Assembly (NCBI RefSeq): GCF_000374165.1
Contig: NZ_KB893761.1
Span: 100,742-164,741 of the forward strand
DNA from: Parafrankia elaeagni
GTDB lineage: Bacteria; Actinomycetota; Actinomycetes; Frankiales; Frankiaceae
Length of the DNA stretch: 64,000 bases
Reading direction: 5' to 3'
The notes under the pieces were generated by a model. The model worked only from the letters and a program-made list of their open reading frames with translations. It had not been told where the DNA came from and did no database searches. The first letter of the stretch is position 1. The number at the start of each line of letters is the position of its first letter. Positions 26,540-35,217 of this stretch are shown here, piece by piece. Made by a program: the position numbers and the translations under genes.

Positions 26540-26561
26540 GTTGTTACAACTAAATTTTAGT
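26540..26561 (-). promoter_or_regulatory. Two abutting palindromes upstream of the MFS-TetR operon
   Basis: GTTGTTACAAC (26540-26550) and ACTAAATTTTAGT (26549-26561) are perfect odd-length palindromes sharing two bases, in an AT-rich island within otherwise GC-rich sequence. They are well placed as promoter and TetR operator for the MFS-TetR operon. The adjacent minus-strand ATG at 26565 opens a four-codon frame only. The rest of 26562-26806 shows no gene. Confidence 0.6.
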
Positions 26562-26806
26562 CATAGAGGGCCCTGCTTGGCGAGATTGCTGAGCGAAAAT
26601 CACCGCCGGACGGGTGTGACGTTGGGCTCCCACAACCCGCCCCGGGCGGGACGAGGCCTGCCGGGCCGGGCCGGGGGCGGCGTGCGGCGGGGCGGGGAAC
26701 CGGCGTCCAGGGGCTGGTCGGGGCAGGTGGGCACCAGCCCGGACGGGTAGGCCGCGATCGGCTTTCGCGGGCCCGCGGGGGGTGCGCCTGTGGCATCCTC
26801 CCTGGC

Positions 26807-28171
26807 GTGCTCCCACTGCTGGTGATCGGGCTGATCTCGCTCGCGTCGTGGATCTTTCTGGCGCTGTTCCGAGGTTTCTTCTGGCGGACGGACCAACGGC
26901 TGCCCCGCGTCGACGGGTCGCGGCCGCCGGCACGGTGGCCTTCCGTCGTCGCGGTGGTCCCCGCCCGGGACGAGGCCGAGGTGCTGCCGGTGACGCTGCC
27001 CTCGCTGCTCGCCCAGGACTACCCCGGCTCGCTGAGCGTCGTCCTGGTGGACGACTCCAGCACCGACGGGACAGGCGATCTGGCCCGGAAGCTGGCAGCC
27101 CGGGCCGCGGCGGCCCGGCCGGGGCAGGCCGTGCCGTTGACGGTCATCGGCTCCAGCGCGCCGCCCGCCGGCTGGACGGGCAAGCTCTGGGCACTGCGCC
27201 ACGGCATCGCCGCGGCGGGTCCGGCGGACTTCCTGCTGCTCACCGATGCCGACATCGCGCACGAGCCGGGCTCGGTGCGGGCGCTGGTCTCATCCGCCAC
27301 CGGGCACCGGCTGGATCTGGTCTCCCAGATGGCCCGGCTGCGGGTCAGCACCGGCTGGGAGCGGCTCATCGTGCCGGCCTTCGTCTATTTCTTTGCGATG
27401 CTCTATCCGTTCCGGTGGTCGAACAGTCCGCGGTCCCGGGTGGCGGCCGCTGCCGGCGGGTGCTCGCTCGTGCGCCGGCAGGTACTGGCCTCGGCGGGGG
27501 GGATCGACGCGATCCGGGCCGCGGTGATCGACGACGTGGCGCTGGCCCGGATCGTCAAGAAGTCCGGCGGCCGAACGTGGCTCGGTCTCGCCGACCACGT
27601 CGCCAGCTGCCGGCCCTACCCGCGCCTGGCGGACCTGTGGGACATGGTCGCGCGGACCGCCTACGCGCAGTTGTTCTGGTCGCCGCTGCTCCTGGCCGGC
27701 ACCGTGCTCGGCCTCGGTGTGGTCTTCGTGGCGCCCGTGGTGGCGACTGTCGCCGGGGTCGGCACCGGCAACGTCGCGGTGGCCGCCGCCGGCCTTCTCG
27801 CCTGGTCGATCATGATCAGTACCTTCACGCCGATGCTGCGGTACTACCGCCAGCCGGTCGGGGTCGCGCTGACGCTGCCGTTCACCGCCGCGCTCTACCT
27901 GGCCATGACGATGGACTCCGCCCGCCGGCACCGGGCCGGCCGCGGCGCGGCCTGGAAGGGCCGGACCTACGCGGCTCCCGAGGGCCGGCGTTCAGTGGCC
28001 GAAGGACAACGCTCCGGTCAGGGCGTCGAGCCGTCGGCGCAGGGTGAGACCGTCGTCCGCCAGCGCGGACACGAGGACGCCCGGCCCGCTCAGCGGCATG
28101 AGGGCGACACCGTTCCCTACCGGGCTGGCGAGCGCATCGAGGCCGGTCAGCGGACCGGCGAGGAGGACTGA
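26807..28171 (+). CDS. hpnB: HpnB-type hopanoid-associated glycosyltransferase
   Basis: The 454-residue membrane protein has an N-terminal helix (PLLVIGLISLASWIFLALF). A GT-A catalytic domain follows with VVAVVPARDEAEVLPVTLPS, the LLLTDADIAHEPGSV DxD motif and AAAGGCSLVRRQVL; further on come three C-terminal membrane segments. FRGFFWRTDQRLP and the terminal GRGAAWKGRTY are characteristic of HpnB, thought to glycosylate hopanoids. After that motif the frame runs on for about 65 hydrophilic residues, unlike family members I know, and this extension overlaps the 3' end of ureD on the other strand by 180 nt. It is separated from the rest of the hopanoid genes by the MFS/TetR pair. Confidence 0.88.
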   Translation: MLPLLVIGLISLASWIFLALFRGFFWRTDQRLPRVDGSRPPARWPSVVAVVPARDEAEVLPVTLPSLLAQDYPGSLSVVLVDDSSTDGTGDLARKLAARAAAARPGQAVPLTVIGSSAPPAGWTGKLWALRHGIAAAGPADFLLLTDADIAHEPGSVRALVSSATGHRLDLVSQMARLRVSTGWERLIVPAFVYFFAMLYPFRWSNSPRSRVAAAAGGCSLVRRQVLASAGGIDAIRAAVIDDVALARIVKKSGGRTWLGLADHVASCRPYPRLADLWDMVARTAYAQLFWSPLLLAGTVLGLGVVFVAPVVATVAGVGTGNVAVAAAGLLAWSIMISTFTPMLRYYRQPVGVALTLPFTAALYLAMTMDSARRHRAGRGAAWKGRTYAAPEGRRSVAEGQRSGQGVEPSAQGETVVRQRGHEDARPAQRHEGDTVPYRAGERIEAGQRTGEED

Positions 28172-28894
28172 CCCGACCGCGCGGGCACCGGCGAGCACCG
28201 CCGGGCCGTGCACGCCGGGGACCTCCGGGCCCAGCCGGAGCTCCTGGCGCAGCAACGCCCGCCGCCGACCGGGCCCGGTCGCGTCGGCAGGGACGTCCAC
28301 ATCCACGTGGAGGGAGGTCGTCAGGTTGCCGCCCGGCTCGCCGAAGCGGCCCAGCAGGATCTCCTCGCGGTAGCGCAGCCGTGCACCCGCCGCGAGCGTG
28401 ATCCGTGAGATCAGGCGGTGCCGGGCGCCGCGGGCGACGATCGTGGGCTCCGGCAGGAAGGCCAGCTCGCCGCCTGCCCCGACCTCGGCCCGCACGGTGA
28501 AGGTGGACGGCCCGGCGCCCCGCCCGGGCAGCGCCACGGTCGCCGCGACCGAGCCCACCACGAGGACGGCGCCCGCGCCCACAGCGATGTCGAGGCCCAG
28601 ATCATCCCCGGCCAGCGGGCCGCCGGCGCCGCCGACGAGGTGGATCTCCACGACGTTCCCGGACCCGCCGGTGCGCCTGATCAGGACCGGGGTGGCCGAG
28701 CGGAGCTCGGTGACCCGCGCGGTGCCGCCACTGTCCAGCCCGACCCGCAGTCGCGCCCGCGCCCGCACCGAGGCGCGTGCCGGTGCCGGGCCCGCGGGTG
28801 GCGCTGGGGGCGGAGCCGTGTCTGTCGGTCGTGCGGAGCTGCCGGATGGCCGGGCGCTGGCGTCATGGGCGTGCGGGGGAGGACCCGGAACCAT
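27992..28894 (-). CDS. ureD: Urease accessory protein UreD (UreH)
   Basis: UreD is the scaffold that binds apo-urease and, with UreF and UreG, delivers nickel to the active site. The 300-residue protein has the loosely conserved features of actinobacterial UreD: LRSATPVLIRRTG, VVEIHLVGGAGGPLAGDDL, and FLPEPTIVARGARH. The C-terminal SPVGNGVALMPLSGPGVLVSALADD also fits. About 40 Pro/Ala-rich residues precede the domain. It is the last gene of ureF-ureG-ureD, 17 bp after ureG. Its 3' 180 nt are overlapped antisense by the extended hpnB frame. Confidence 0.88.
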   Translation of the reverse strand: MVPGPPPHAHDASARPSGSSARPTDTAPPPAPPAGPAPARASVRARARLRVGLDSGGTARVTELRSATPVLIRRTGGSGNVVEIHLVGGAGGPLAGDDLGLDIAVGAGAVLVVGSVAATVALPGRGAGPSTFTVRAEVGAGGELAFLPEPTIVARGARHRLISRITLAAGARLRYREEILLGRFGEPGGNLTTSLHVDVDVPADATGPGRRRALLRQELRLGPEVPGVHGPAVLAGARAVGSVLLAGPLTGLDALASPVGNGVALMPLSGPGVLVSALADDGLTLRRRLDALTGALSFGH

Positions 28895-28911
28895 CGCGGA
28901 GAGGCTGCCGA

Positions 28912-29703
28912 TCAGACCGGACCGGCTGGACTGACCGGTGCGGGCAGCTGGGCGAGGACCCAGTCGACCACCGCCGCCGCGCCGCCCTCGGAGCGCAGGT
29001 CGGTGAACAGGACCGGCCGCCCCGCCTGGCCGCCCCGCATGGCGGCGGCGTCTCGTGCCATCACACCCAGGTCGGCGCCGACCATCGGCGCGAGGTCGGT
29101 CTTGTTGACGACCAGCAGATCGCTGCTGGCGACGCCGGGCCCGCCCTTGCGGGGGACCTTGTCACCCCCTGCCACGTCGATGACGAAGATCTGCCGGTCG
29201 ACCAGGCCGTAGCTGAAGGTCGCCGTGAGGTTGTCGCCGCCGCTCTCGACCAGGACGAGGTCGAGCCGCCCCAGCTCGGCCTCAAGGTCCTCGACGGCGT
29301 CGAGGTTGGCGGTGATGTCGTCCCGGATCGCGGTGTGCGGGCAGCATCCCGTCTCGACGGCACGGATCCGGGCCGGGTCGAGGACCCCGGCGGCGCGCAG
29401 GAAGTCGGCATCCTCGGTCGTGTAGATGTCGTTTGTCACGACGGCGAGCCTGATCCGCCCGGCCAGGGCGCGGCACAGCGCGGCGACCAGGGCGGTCTTG
29501 CCGCTGCCGACCGGCCCGCCGACGCCGACGCGCAGCGCGCGGCCGGCCGGCGCCCCCGCGGCCGGCCGGCCCGGGGGGCTCTGCCAGCGAGGAGCCCCCG
29601 CCGGGCCCTCTCCGCCCGAGGCCATCGCACCGCCACCGCCGGCCAGGGCCCCGTTCAGTGCCGGGCCACCGCCCAGGTGGACCTGATCGTGATCAATGTG
29701 CAC
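28912..29703 (-). CDS. ureG: Urease accessory GTPase UreG
   Basis: UreG couples GTP hydrolysis to nickel insertion. The 263-residue protein has the P-loop GPVGSGKT at residues 63-70, then [15 protein letters not shown], the nickel-binding CPH motif in [13 protein letters not shown], and the Walker-B-like [11 protein letters not shown]. The base-specificity motif is NKTD. GTG 29703 is chosen: GGGAG lies 8 nt upstream and the first residues include His and Asp (HIDHDQVHL), resembling the His-rich metal-binding N-termini of many UreG proteins. A Gly/Ala/Pro linker joins this to the GTPase domain. Confidence 0.94.
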   Translation of the reverse strand: MHIDHDQVHLGGGPALNGALAGGGGAMASGGEGPAGAPRWQSPPGRPAAGAPAGRALRVGVGGPVGSGKTALVAALCRALAGRIRLAVVTNDIYTTEDADFLRAAGVLDPARIRAVETGCCPHTAIRDDITANLDAVEDLEAELGRLDLVLVESGGDNLTATFSYGLVDRQIFVIDVAGGDKVPRKGGPGVASSDLLVVNKTDLAPMVGADLGVMARDAAAMRGGQAGRPVLFTDLRSEGGAAAVVDWVLAQLPAPVSPAGPV

Positions 29704-29843
29704 TGATCGCTCCCTGTCTCCGCCTGCTCCCCATCTCCGCCTGCTCCCCATCTCCGCCCGCCGCGGTGAGCGTAACTCCGGGCACCGACATGTCCGCCTC
29801 CTGCCGGCCTGCCGGGTGGGTCGACGGCCGCACTGTGATCCCG

Positions 29844-30563
29844 TCAGGAGGTGAACATGCGGACCTGGGCCGTACGGTGCCGTTCGGCGAGCAGGTCCAG
29901 ATGCGGCGCGCTGCCGGCGGGAAGGTCGGCGGCAGGGCCGAGCGCCGCGGCGTCCGCCGCGGCGGCGGTGCGGTCCACCGCGGCCGCGATCTCGGCCAGC
30001 ACACCGGTGACCGCCAGCGGGTCGAGACCGAGCAGCCGGACGGCGGCAGCCGCGGGACCGTTCACCGAGGCGTGCGCGGCCGCGAGAGCGCCGTCGCGCG
30101 GTTCGAGCCCGGCGGCGGCGGCCACCACGCCGAGTGCCACGCAGTGGTGCGGAGCGGCCGGCGCCGAGGGCGGCACCGGCCAGGCCACCCGTGCCACCCG
30201 CATCAGCGCCCGGCCCTGCGCCCGGCTCGCGTCCCGCTGGGCCGGGGAGGGCGTGCGGGCGTCGACCTCCGCGTCGAACACCGCGAGGACATCCGGCAGC
30301 CGGGTCGCCTGGTCGGCGTCCGCGGCGGTCGCGCGCACCACCCGGCAGACGGCGGCCGCGAAGGCGGCGGCGAGCAGCCCCGCGGTCGCCAGCCGGCCGC
30401 GCAGGAACTCGGCCAGACTGTCCAGCCCGGTGATGGCACCACTGACGACCGCCGCCTCCACCCCACCGGAGTGCGCGTGCCCGCCGGCGGGCAGTCGGCC
30501 GTCTGCCAGGAGCAACAACGCGGCTCGAGCTTCCACGTGACCTGGCGTCTCTACCGCATCCAT
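29844..30563 (-). CDS. ureF: Urease accessory protein UreF
   Basis: UreF activates UreG within the maturation complex. The roughly 239-residue all-helical protein has the family opening [25 protein letters not shown] and the later [19 protein letters not shown] segment with [18 protein letters not shown] near the end. ATG 30563 has AAGGA about 8 nt upstream; a GTG at 30581 would add six residues. It is the first gene of the ureFGD block and is divergent from the PhyH gene. The 140-bp gap to ureG contains an 18-bp C/T-rich direct repeat but no further gene. Confidence 0.9.
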   Translation of the reverse strand: MDAVETPGHVEARAALLLLADGRLPAGGHAHSGGVEAAVVSGAITGLDSLAEFLRGRLATAGLLAAAFAAAVCRVVRATAADADQATRLPDVLAVFDAEVDARTPSPAQRDASRAQGRALMRVARVAWPVPPSAPAAPHHCVALGVVAAAAGLEPRDGALAAAHASVNGPAAAAVRLLGLDPLAVTGVLAEIAAAVDRTAAAADAAALGPAADLPAGSAPHLDLLAERHRTAQVRMFTS

Positions 30564-30881
30564 CCGCCCATCCTTTCCCACCGCCCGGGTCCCGCCGAGG
30601 ACGGGCCCTGCCCCCGCCGGGGTGCGGCCCCGGTCGCATCAGCGACAGGGCGGAAACGGTCGGCATCCGGCTGTGGCACTGTCGACGCGCGTTGCCGGTC
30701 CGAGTAGAAGGCGGTTTACCGTGCGCGATTCCGGGTGGTCTCCCAGGCCGGCGGGCTGGGTCCCGCCGCTGATCGTGAGCGGGGAGTACTGCGTCGTGCG
30801 GCGCGGCCCGGTGTAACACTGCTTTTCTAGGCTGTGCGGGGCGCCATGAGACCGGGCGCCGAGGCACTGCTGGAGGCAGAG
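30564..30881. promoter_or_regulatory. Divergent promoter region ureF / PhyH with CACTG-TTTTCTAG motif
   Basis: The 318-bp region has no gene. The AT-rich element CACTGCTTTTCTAG (30817-30830) occurs nearly identically (CACTGTTTTCTAG) at 34949-34961, upstream of the other urease block. The recurrence suggests a shared promoter or regulator site for the urease genes or for the plus-strand genes divergent from them. GGAGG five nt before ATG 30882 serves the dioxygenase gene. Confidence 0.45.
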
Positions 30882-31805
30882 ATGGCATTGTCCGTGGTCA
30901 CACCGTTCGCCGAACCGGGGGTGTTCCGGCCGGGTGCCGGCCCCGGCTCCGGCCCCGGCTCCGGCTCCGCCGCCGGCGTGGCCATGGACCTCGACGAGAT
31001 CGAGGCGTTCTACCGGCGGTACGGCTTCGTGGTCCTCCGCGACCTGCTCGGGGAGGACCTGGTCGGCCGGCTGGAGCGGGAGTGCGCGGCCGCCCAGGCG
31101 GGGGTCCTCGGAGGCGAGCTGCCGGCCCGCCACGGCTCGACCCAGTACCTCGACACCCGGTACCTCGACGACGCGGAGAGGGCCGGCGGTTTCGTCAACT
31201 ACGTCGAGCACATCGAGGAGCTCGCGCCCGCCGTGCCGGAGACGACCGGCCACCCGGCAGTGATCGCGGTGGTGCGCCGCCTCATCGGAGACCGGGCCTG
31301 GCTCAGCGGCGAGGACAAGACCGGCGTCGTCTACCAGGACGCCCGGCCAGGCCGCGAATCGAGCTACACCCGCATCGGCTGGCACACCGACTGGCAGGGA
31401 ATGCCCAGCCTGGACGTCTGGCCTGGCCTGGCGTTCACCGTCCACATCGACCCCACCAGCCCGGCGAACGGTTTTCTGCGTCTCGTCCCCGGCAGCCACC
31501 TGTGGGCGACACCGGCGCCGTACCGCAATGTCAACGGGGTGCGGGTCCCGGATGACGCCCGTCCCGCCGGCGGGTACACCGACGTGGCGCCGCCGTTCGA
31601 GATGCCCCTGGGGTTCGAGCGGGTGCCCGGTGAGGTCGTCCTCTACGCCGAACGCGGGGACCTCCTGCTGCACGACGGTTACCTGTGGCACTCGGCCGCG
31701 CGGGCGACCGATGACACCGCGGTGCGCCGGCACGTGCGCGGGTCGTTCTTCGGCGGGGACGAGTCGTCCTACCGCAGGCAGTTCATCAAGAACGCCGCAC
31801 GCTGA
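30882..31805 (+). CDS. PhyH-family Fe(II)/2-oxoglutarate dioxygenase
   Basis: The 307-residue protein is a phytanoyl-CoA-hydroxylase-like dioxygenase. [18 protein letters not shown] is the N-terminal family stretch. His168 and Asp170 in GWHTDW and the distal His270 in LWHSAA form the iron-binding facial triad, and [12 protein letters not shown] provides the 2-oxoglutarate-binding Arg. The pattern [12 protein letters not shown] is reminiscent of ectoine hydroxylase (EctD), but no ectoine genes are near and the substrate is open. ATG 30882 has GGAGG five bases upstream; earlier GTG/ATG codons at 30834 and 30846 lack one. It sits between the two urease blocks on the opposite strand. Confidence 0.88.
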   Translation: MALSVVTPFAEPGVFRPGAGPGSGPGSGSAAGVAMDLDEIEAFYRRYGFVVLRDLLGEDLVGRLERECAAAQAGVLGGELPARHGSTQYLDTRYLDDAERAGGFVNYVEHIEELAPAVPETTGHPAVIAVVRRLIGDRAWLSGEDKTGVVYQDARPGRESSYTRIGWHTDWQGMPSLDVWPGLAFTVHIDPTSPANGFLRLVPGSHLWATPAPYRNVNGVRVPDDARPAGGYTDVAPPFEMPLGFERVPGEVVLYAERGDLLLHDGYLWHSAARATDDTAVRRHVRGSFFGGDESSYRRQFIKNAAR

Positions 31806-32130
31806 TGCCGGGGGCGGGCAGCTCGCGGCGGGCCAGGTAGCGCTCGCGCAGGTGGTGGATGTCCTCCGCGGGCAGCTCCACCCCGGCGGGCACCAGCAGA
31901 TAGGCGTGCGGGGCGATCCGCTCGATGTGCCCGGAGAGGGCGTAGACGGCGCCGGCCGCGAAGTCCAGGAACCGGCGCTCCAACGTCTCGCCGCCGTGGT
32001 CGAGGTCGACCAGCATGGGAATCCCGTCGCAGAGCCGGTCGACCGGCTGGCGGAGCTCGTCGTAGGTCGTCGGAGCGACGGCCGGGACGGTGGCCCGGGC
32101 CCGGGCTTTTCGGGGCATGGTCGGGTCCAT
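31786..32130 (-). CDS. SepF-like cell-division protein paralogue
   Basis: The 114-residue protein consists almost entirely of a SepF (DUF552) domain: GIPMLVDLDHGGETLERRF, then LDFAAGAVYALSGHIERIAP, then YLLVPAGVEL. These match the strand-helix-strand pattern of SepF, which ties FtsZ to the membrane and polymerises through this domain. The usual N-terminal amphipathic membrane helix and long acidic linker are missing; instead there are about 30 Arg/Ala/Pro-rich residues. ATG 32130 with AGAGG upstream is chosen. Its 3' end overlaps the PhyH gene by 20 nt. Its place between ureC and ureF, far from division genes, marks it as a secondary SepF-like protein. Confidence 0.75.
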   Translation of the reverse strand: MDPTMPRKARARATVPAVAPTTYDELRQPVDRLCDGIPMLVDLDHGGETLERRFLDFAAGAVYALSGHIERIAPHAYLLVPAGVELPAEDIHHLRERYLARRELPAPGISVRRS

Positions 32131-32316
32131 CGGAGCGCCTCTCGTGAGCCGGGCCATGGCGAACGCCCATGATTTCCGACAGAAGGGGCGTCCGGACAGC
32201 GACACGCCGGAGCGGGACCACTACCGGCAGCATCTGGTCCCACCCGGCGTACCCGGCGCGACAGCGGTGGGACGAGCCGTCCGGCCGCGAGGAGATCGGA
32301 ACAGTCCGCGACGAGC

Positions 32317-34044
32317 TCAGAACAGGAAGTACCGCTGCGCCATCGGGAGCTCGGTGGCCGGCTCCGGTTCGATCACCTCGCCCTCGACGCGGACGGTGAA
32401 GGTGTCCGGCTCGACCTCGATGCGCGGTGTCGCGGTGTTCTCCGGCAGGTCGGCCTTGCCGCGCCGCCGCACGTCGGCGGTGGCGACCATCGGCGTGGCC
32501 AGGCCGAGCCGGGCGTCGAGGCCGTCCTCCAGCGCCGCCGGGGCGACGAACATCAGCGAGCCCGCCGCCGCCGGCCCGGGGGCCGCGCCGAACATGGGCC
32601 GGGGCAGCACCGGCTGCGGGGTCGGGATCGACGCGTTCGCGTCGCCCATCGCCGCCCAGGTGATGAACCCGCCCTTGATGACCAGCGACGGCCGCACCCC
32701 GAAGAACGCCGGGTCGTAGAGCACCAGGTCGGCGAGCTTGCCCGGCTCGACCGAGCCGATCTCGGCGTCCAGGCCGTGCGCCACCGCCGGGCAGATCGTG
32801 TACTTCGCGACGTAGCGCCGGGCCCGGTTGTTGTCGGCGGCGCCGTCGCCGGGCAGCGGGCCGCGGCGGCGCTTCATGACGTGTGCCGTCTGCCAGGTGC
32901 GGGTGACGACCTCGCCGATGCGCCCCATCGCCTGCGAGTCCGAGCCGATCATCGAGATCGCGCCCAGGTCGTGCAGGACGTCCTCCGCGGCGATCGTGGA
33001 CGGCCGGATCCGGCTCTCGGCGAACGCGAGGTCCTCGGGCACCGCCGGGTTCAGGTGGTGGCAGACCATCAGCATGTCGAGGTGCTCGTCGAGGGTGTTG
33101 ACCGTGTGCGGGCGGGTCGGGTTCGTCGACGAGGGCAGGATGTTGGAGCGCGAGGCGACCGTGATGATGTCCGGTGCGTGCCCGCCGCCGGCACCCTCGG
33201 TGTGGTACGCGTGGATGGCCCGGCCGGCGATGGCGGCGAGCGTGTCCTCGACGAACCCGGCCTCGTTGAGGGTGTCCGAGTGCAGCGCGACCTGGACGCC
33301 GGCCGCGTCCGCGACGCGCAGGCAGGCGTCGATGGCCGCCGGGGTGGTGCCCCAGTCCTCGTGCAGCTTGAAGCCGGCGGCGCCGGCCCGCAGCTGCTCC
33401 CACATCGCCTCGTCGCTGACCGTGTTGCCCTTGCCGAGCAGGGCGACGTTGACCGGCCAGCCGTCCATCGACGACATCATCCGCGCCAGGTTCCACGGTG
33501 ACGCGGTCACCGTGGTCGCCTTCGTGCCCTCCGCCGGCCCGGTGCCGCCGCCGATCAGGGTGGTGATGCCCACGCCGAGAGCCTCGGGGACCTGCTGCGG
33601 GCAGATGAAGTGCACATGGGTGTCTACCGCGCCGGCGGTGAGGATCTTCCCGTTCCCGGCGATGATCTCGGTACTCGGCCCGATCACCAGATCCGGGTGG
33701 ACGCCGTCCATGATGTCGGGGTTGCCGGCCTTGCCGAGGGCGGCGATGCGGCCGTCGCGGATGCCGACATCCGCCTTCACCACACCCCAGTGGTCCAGGA
33801 CGATCACCCCGGTGATCACCACGTCGGGTGCGCCCTGGGCCCGGGTGGCGCGGGCCTGGCCCATCGACTCGCGGATGACCTTGCCGCCGCCGAACACCGC
33901 CTCGTCGCCGGTCCCCGCGTGGCCGGGGCCGCGGCTGAGATCCTCGGTCACCTCGATGAACAGGTCGGTGTCGGCCAGGCGCACCCGGTCGCCGACGGTC
34001 GGGCCGTACAACGTGGCGTAACGGAAACGGGTCAGCTCGCTCAC
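32317..34044 (-). CDS. ureC: Urease alpha subunit UreC
   Basis: This catalytic subunit hydrolyses urea to ammonia and carbamate. The 575-residue protein has the nickel-binding HxH in [12 protein letters not shown]. The carbamylated lysine is in GFKLHEDWG, further histidines are in [15 protein letters not shown], and the flap contains MVCHHLN. Its length is normal. GTG 34044 begins the family start [25 protein letters not shown] and overlaps the ureB stop by 4 nt. Downstream ureF-ureG-ureD do not follow directly: the SepF-like gene and a convergent dioxygenase gene intervene. Confidence 0.97.
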   Translation of the reverse strand: MSELTRFRYATLYGPTVGDRVRLADTDLFIEVTEDLSRGPGHAGTGDEAVFGGGKVIRESMGQARATRAQGAPDVVITGVIVLDHWGVVKADVGIRDGRIAALGKAGNPDIMDGVHPDLVIGPSTEIIAGNGKILTAGAVDTHVHFICPQQVPEALGVGITTLIGGGTGPAEGTKATTVTASPWNLARMMSSMDGWPVNVALLGKGNTVSDEAMWEQLRAGAAGFKLHEDWGTTPAAIDACLRVADAAGVQVALHSDTLNEAGFVEDTLAAIAGRAIHAYHTEGAGGGHAPDIITVASRSNILPSSTNPTRPHTVNTLDEHLDMLMVCHHLNPAVPEDLAFAESRIRPSTIAAEDVLHDLGAISMIGSDSQAMGRIGEVVTRTWQTAHVMKRRRGPLPGDGAADNNRARRYVAKYTICPAVAHGLDAEIGSVEPGKLADLVLYDPAFFGVRPSLVIKGGFITWAAMGDANASIPTPQPVLPRPMFGAAPGPAAAGSLMFVAPAALEDGLDARLGLATPMVATADVRRRGKADLPENTATPRIEVEPDTFTVRVEGEVIEPEPATELPMAQRYFLF

Positions 34045-34412
34045 GGGCGCTCCGTTCTCGTTACGCCGCTGTCTGCCCTCGTGCCACCGCTGTCTGCGTC
34101 CGGCTGGTCGAGCGGGCCGGCCCACTCCGGGCGCAGGCCGGGCACCACCCGGGCCCCGGCCAGCGCCACCAGCTCGACCTCGCGCTCGGCACCCGGCTCG
34201 AACCGCACCGCGGTGCCCGCGGGGACAGCCAGCCGGTGCCCCCAGGCGGCCTCCCGGTCGAAGTCGAGAGCCGGGTTCGCCGCCGCGAAGTGGTAGTGCG
34301 ACCCGACCTGTACGGGCCGGTCACCGGTGTTGCGCACCACCAGGGTGCGGACCGGCCGCCCCGGGTTCAGCGGGACCGACCCGGCGGCGGTCACCACCTC
34401 GCCGGGAATCAC
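34041..34412 (-). CDS. ureB: Urease beta subunit UreB
   Basis: This structural subunit has 123 residues. [37 protein letters not shown] and [19 protein letters not shown] are its conserved segments. It overlaps ureA (ATGA at its start) and ureC (GTGA at its end), giving a fully coupled ureABC. The C-terminal Ser/Gly/Thr tail beyond the GLRPEW segment is slightly longer than usual and contains the short repeat [13 protein letters not shown]. Confidence 0.95.
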   Translation of the reverse strand: MIPGEVVTAAGSVPLNPGRPVRTLVVRNTGDRPVQVGSHYHFAAANPALDFDREAAWGHRLAVPAGTAVRFEPGAEREVELVALAGARVVPGLRPEWAGPLDQPDADSGGTRADSGVTRTERP

Positions 34413-34732
34413 GGAATCGGCTCGTGGACGGTGACCAGCTTCGTGCCGTCCGGGAAGGTGGCCTCGACCTGCACCTCGGCCAGCATCTCCGGGACGCCGT
34501 CCATCACGTCCTCGCGGCTCAGAACCGTGCGCCCGGCGGCCATGAGATCGGCGACGGTTCGGCCGTCCCGTGCACCTTCCAGCAGGTAGGAGGTGATCAG
34601 GGCCGTGGCTTCGGGATAGTTGAGGCGCAGGCCCCGTGCTCGGCGCTCCCGGGCCAGGCCGGCGGCCACGTGGATGAGCAGGCGTTCCTGTTCATGCGGG
34701 CTGAGCAGCACGAGCGCGGAGCCTACACCCAC
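34409..34732 (-). CDS. ureA: Urease gamma subunit UreA
   Basis: The small structural subunit has the family sequence [42 protein letters not shown] and [21 protein letters not shown] ending in TVHEPIP. GTG 34732 gives 107 residues; GTG 34708 would give 99, nearer the usual 100, and neither has a clear ribosome site. It is the first gene of ureABC. Its promoter must lie in the region that also contains the CACTGTTTTCTAG element and the divergent small ORF. Confidence 0.94.
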   Translation of the reverse strand: MGVGSALVLLSPHEQERLLIHVAAGLARERRARGLRLNYPEATALITSYLLEGARDGRTVADLMAAGRTVLSREDVMDGVPEMLAEVQVEATFPDGTKLVTVHEPIP

Positions 34733-34812
34733 CCTCTGCCCGGCCCGCCGCCAGCCACGTGACGCACCGGCGGCCACCCGGTCGCGCGCTGTCGGCGGTG
34801 GCCCGTTGGTGG

Positions 34813-35217
34813 GTGGCCCGTCGGTGCCTTTCCCGGCCGGAATCCCGCCGCCGGCGGGTCCCCCTTCTCCACGCCGGGACCGGCCCCGCTGCGGTCCGCC
34901 GGTGGAGCTGGTTACTGATATTTCACCTGACGGCGACGGCGGCGATACCACTGTTTTCTAGCGTCCGTGGAGCTGTTCGGAAGATCTCGGTCTGGATCGG
35001 TCTGGATGAGGCGGAGCAGGTTCTGGAAAGCAGGGGCCTGAACGAGCTGGTCCGGGCCGTGCCCATCCGGGTGGACGGCCTGTTCACGATCACCGGCGAG
35101 CTGATAGAGGAGAACATCAGGGCGCTCGGGATCGCCGGCGTCCACGTCACGGCCGAGGAGCTGTTCGACCTGTCCCTCACCAACGAGGCCCACGAGGCGA
35201 GGTCGGATCTCCTATGA
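34813..35217 (+). CDS. Small ORF translationally coupled to the ABC ATPase; start uncertain
   Basis: The frame ends in a TGA overlapping the ATPase start (ATGA at 35214-35217). The last 78 codons (from about 34981) show normal high-GC3 coding bias and a soluble mixed sequence ([51 protein letters not shown]). I do not recognise a family. The nearest upstream standard start is GTG 34813, but the translation between it and 34981 looks non-coding and contains a probable promoter element at 34949-34961. Either an internal GTG at 35059 (52 residues) or a non-standard start is used. It is most likely a small accessory protein of the transporter. Confidence 0.5.
   Translation: MARRCLSRPESRRRRVPLLHAGTGPAAVRRWSWLLIFHLTATAAIPLFSSVRGAVRKISVWIGLDEAEQVLESRGLNELVRAVPIRVDGLFTITGELIEENIRALGIAGVHVTAEELFDLSLTNEAHEARSDLL
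34949..34961. promoter_or_regulatory. Second copy of the CACTG-TTTTCTAG element
   Basis: CACTGTTTTCTAG lies 217 bp upstream of the chosen ureA start (minus strand) and directly before the region where plus-strand coding bias begins. It differs from the copy at 30817-30830 by one missing C. The surrounding 34905-34965 is the only AT-richer patch in this divergent region. Confidence 0.4.

Noticed and set aside
29851-30540. Plus-strand frame starting at an ATG with a perfect AGGAGGTGAAC ribosome site
   Set aside because: The ribosome-site match is striking, but the frame is antisense to the conserved ureF and its translation is Arg/Ser/Pro-rich without motifs.
31769-33496. Minus-strand frame of 575 codons overlapping ureC and the SepF-like gene
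   Set aside because: A shifted-frame shadow of ureC on the same strand with Arg-rich translation.
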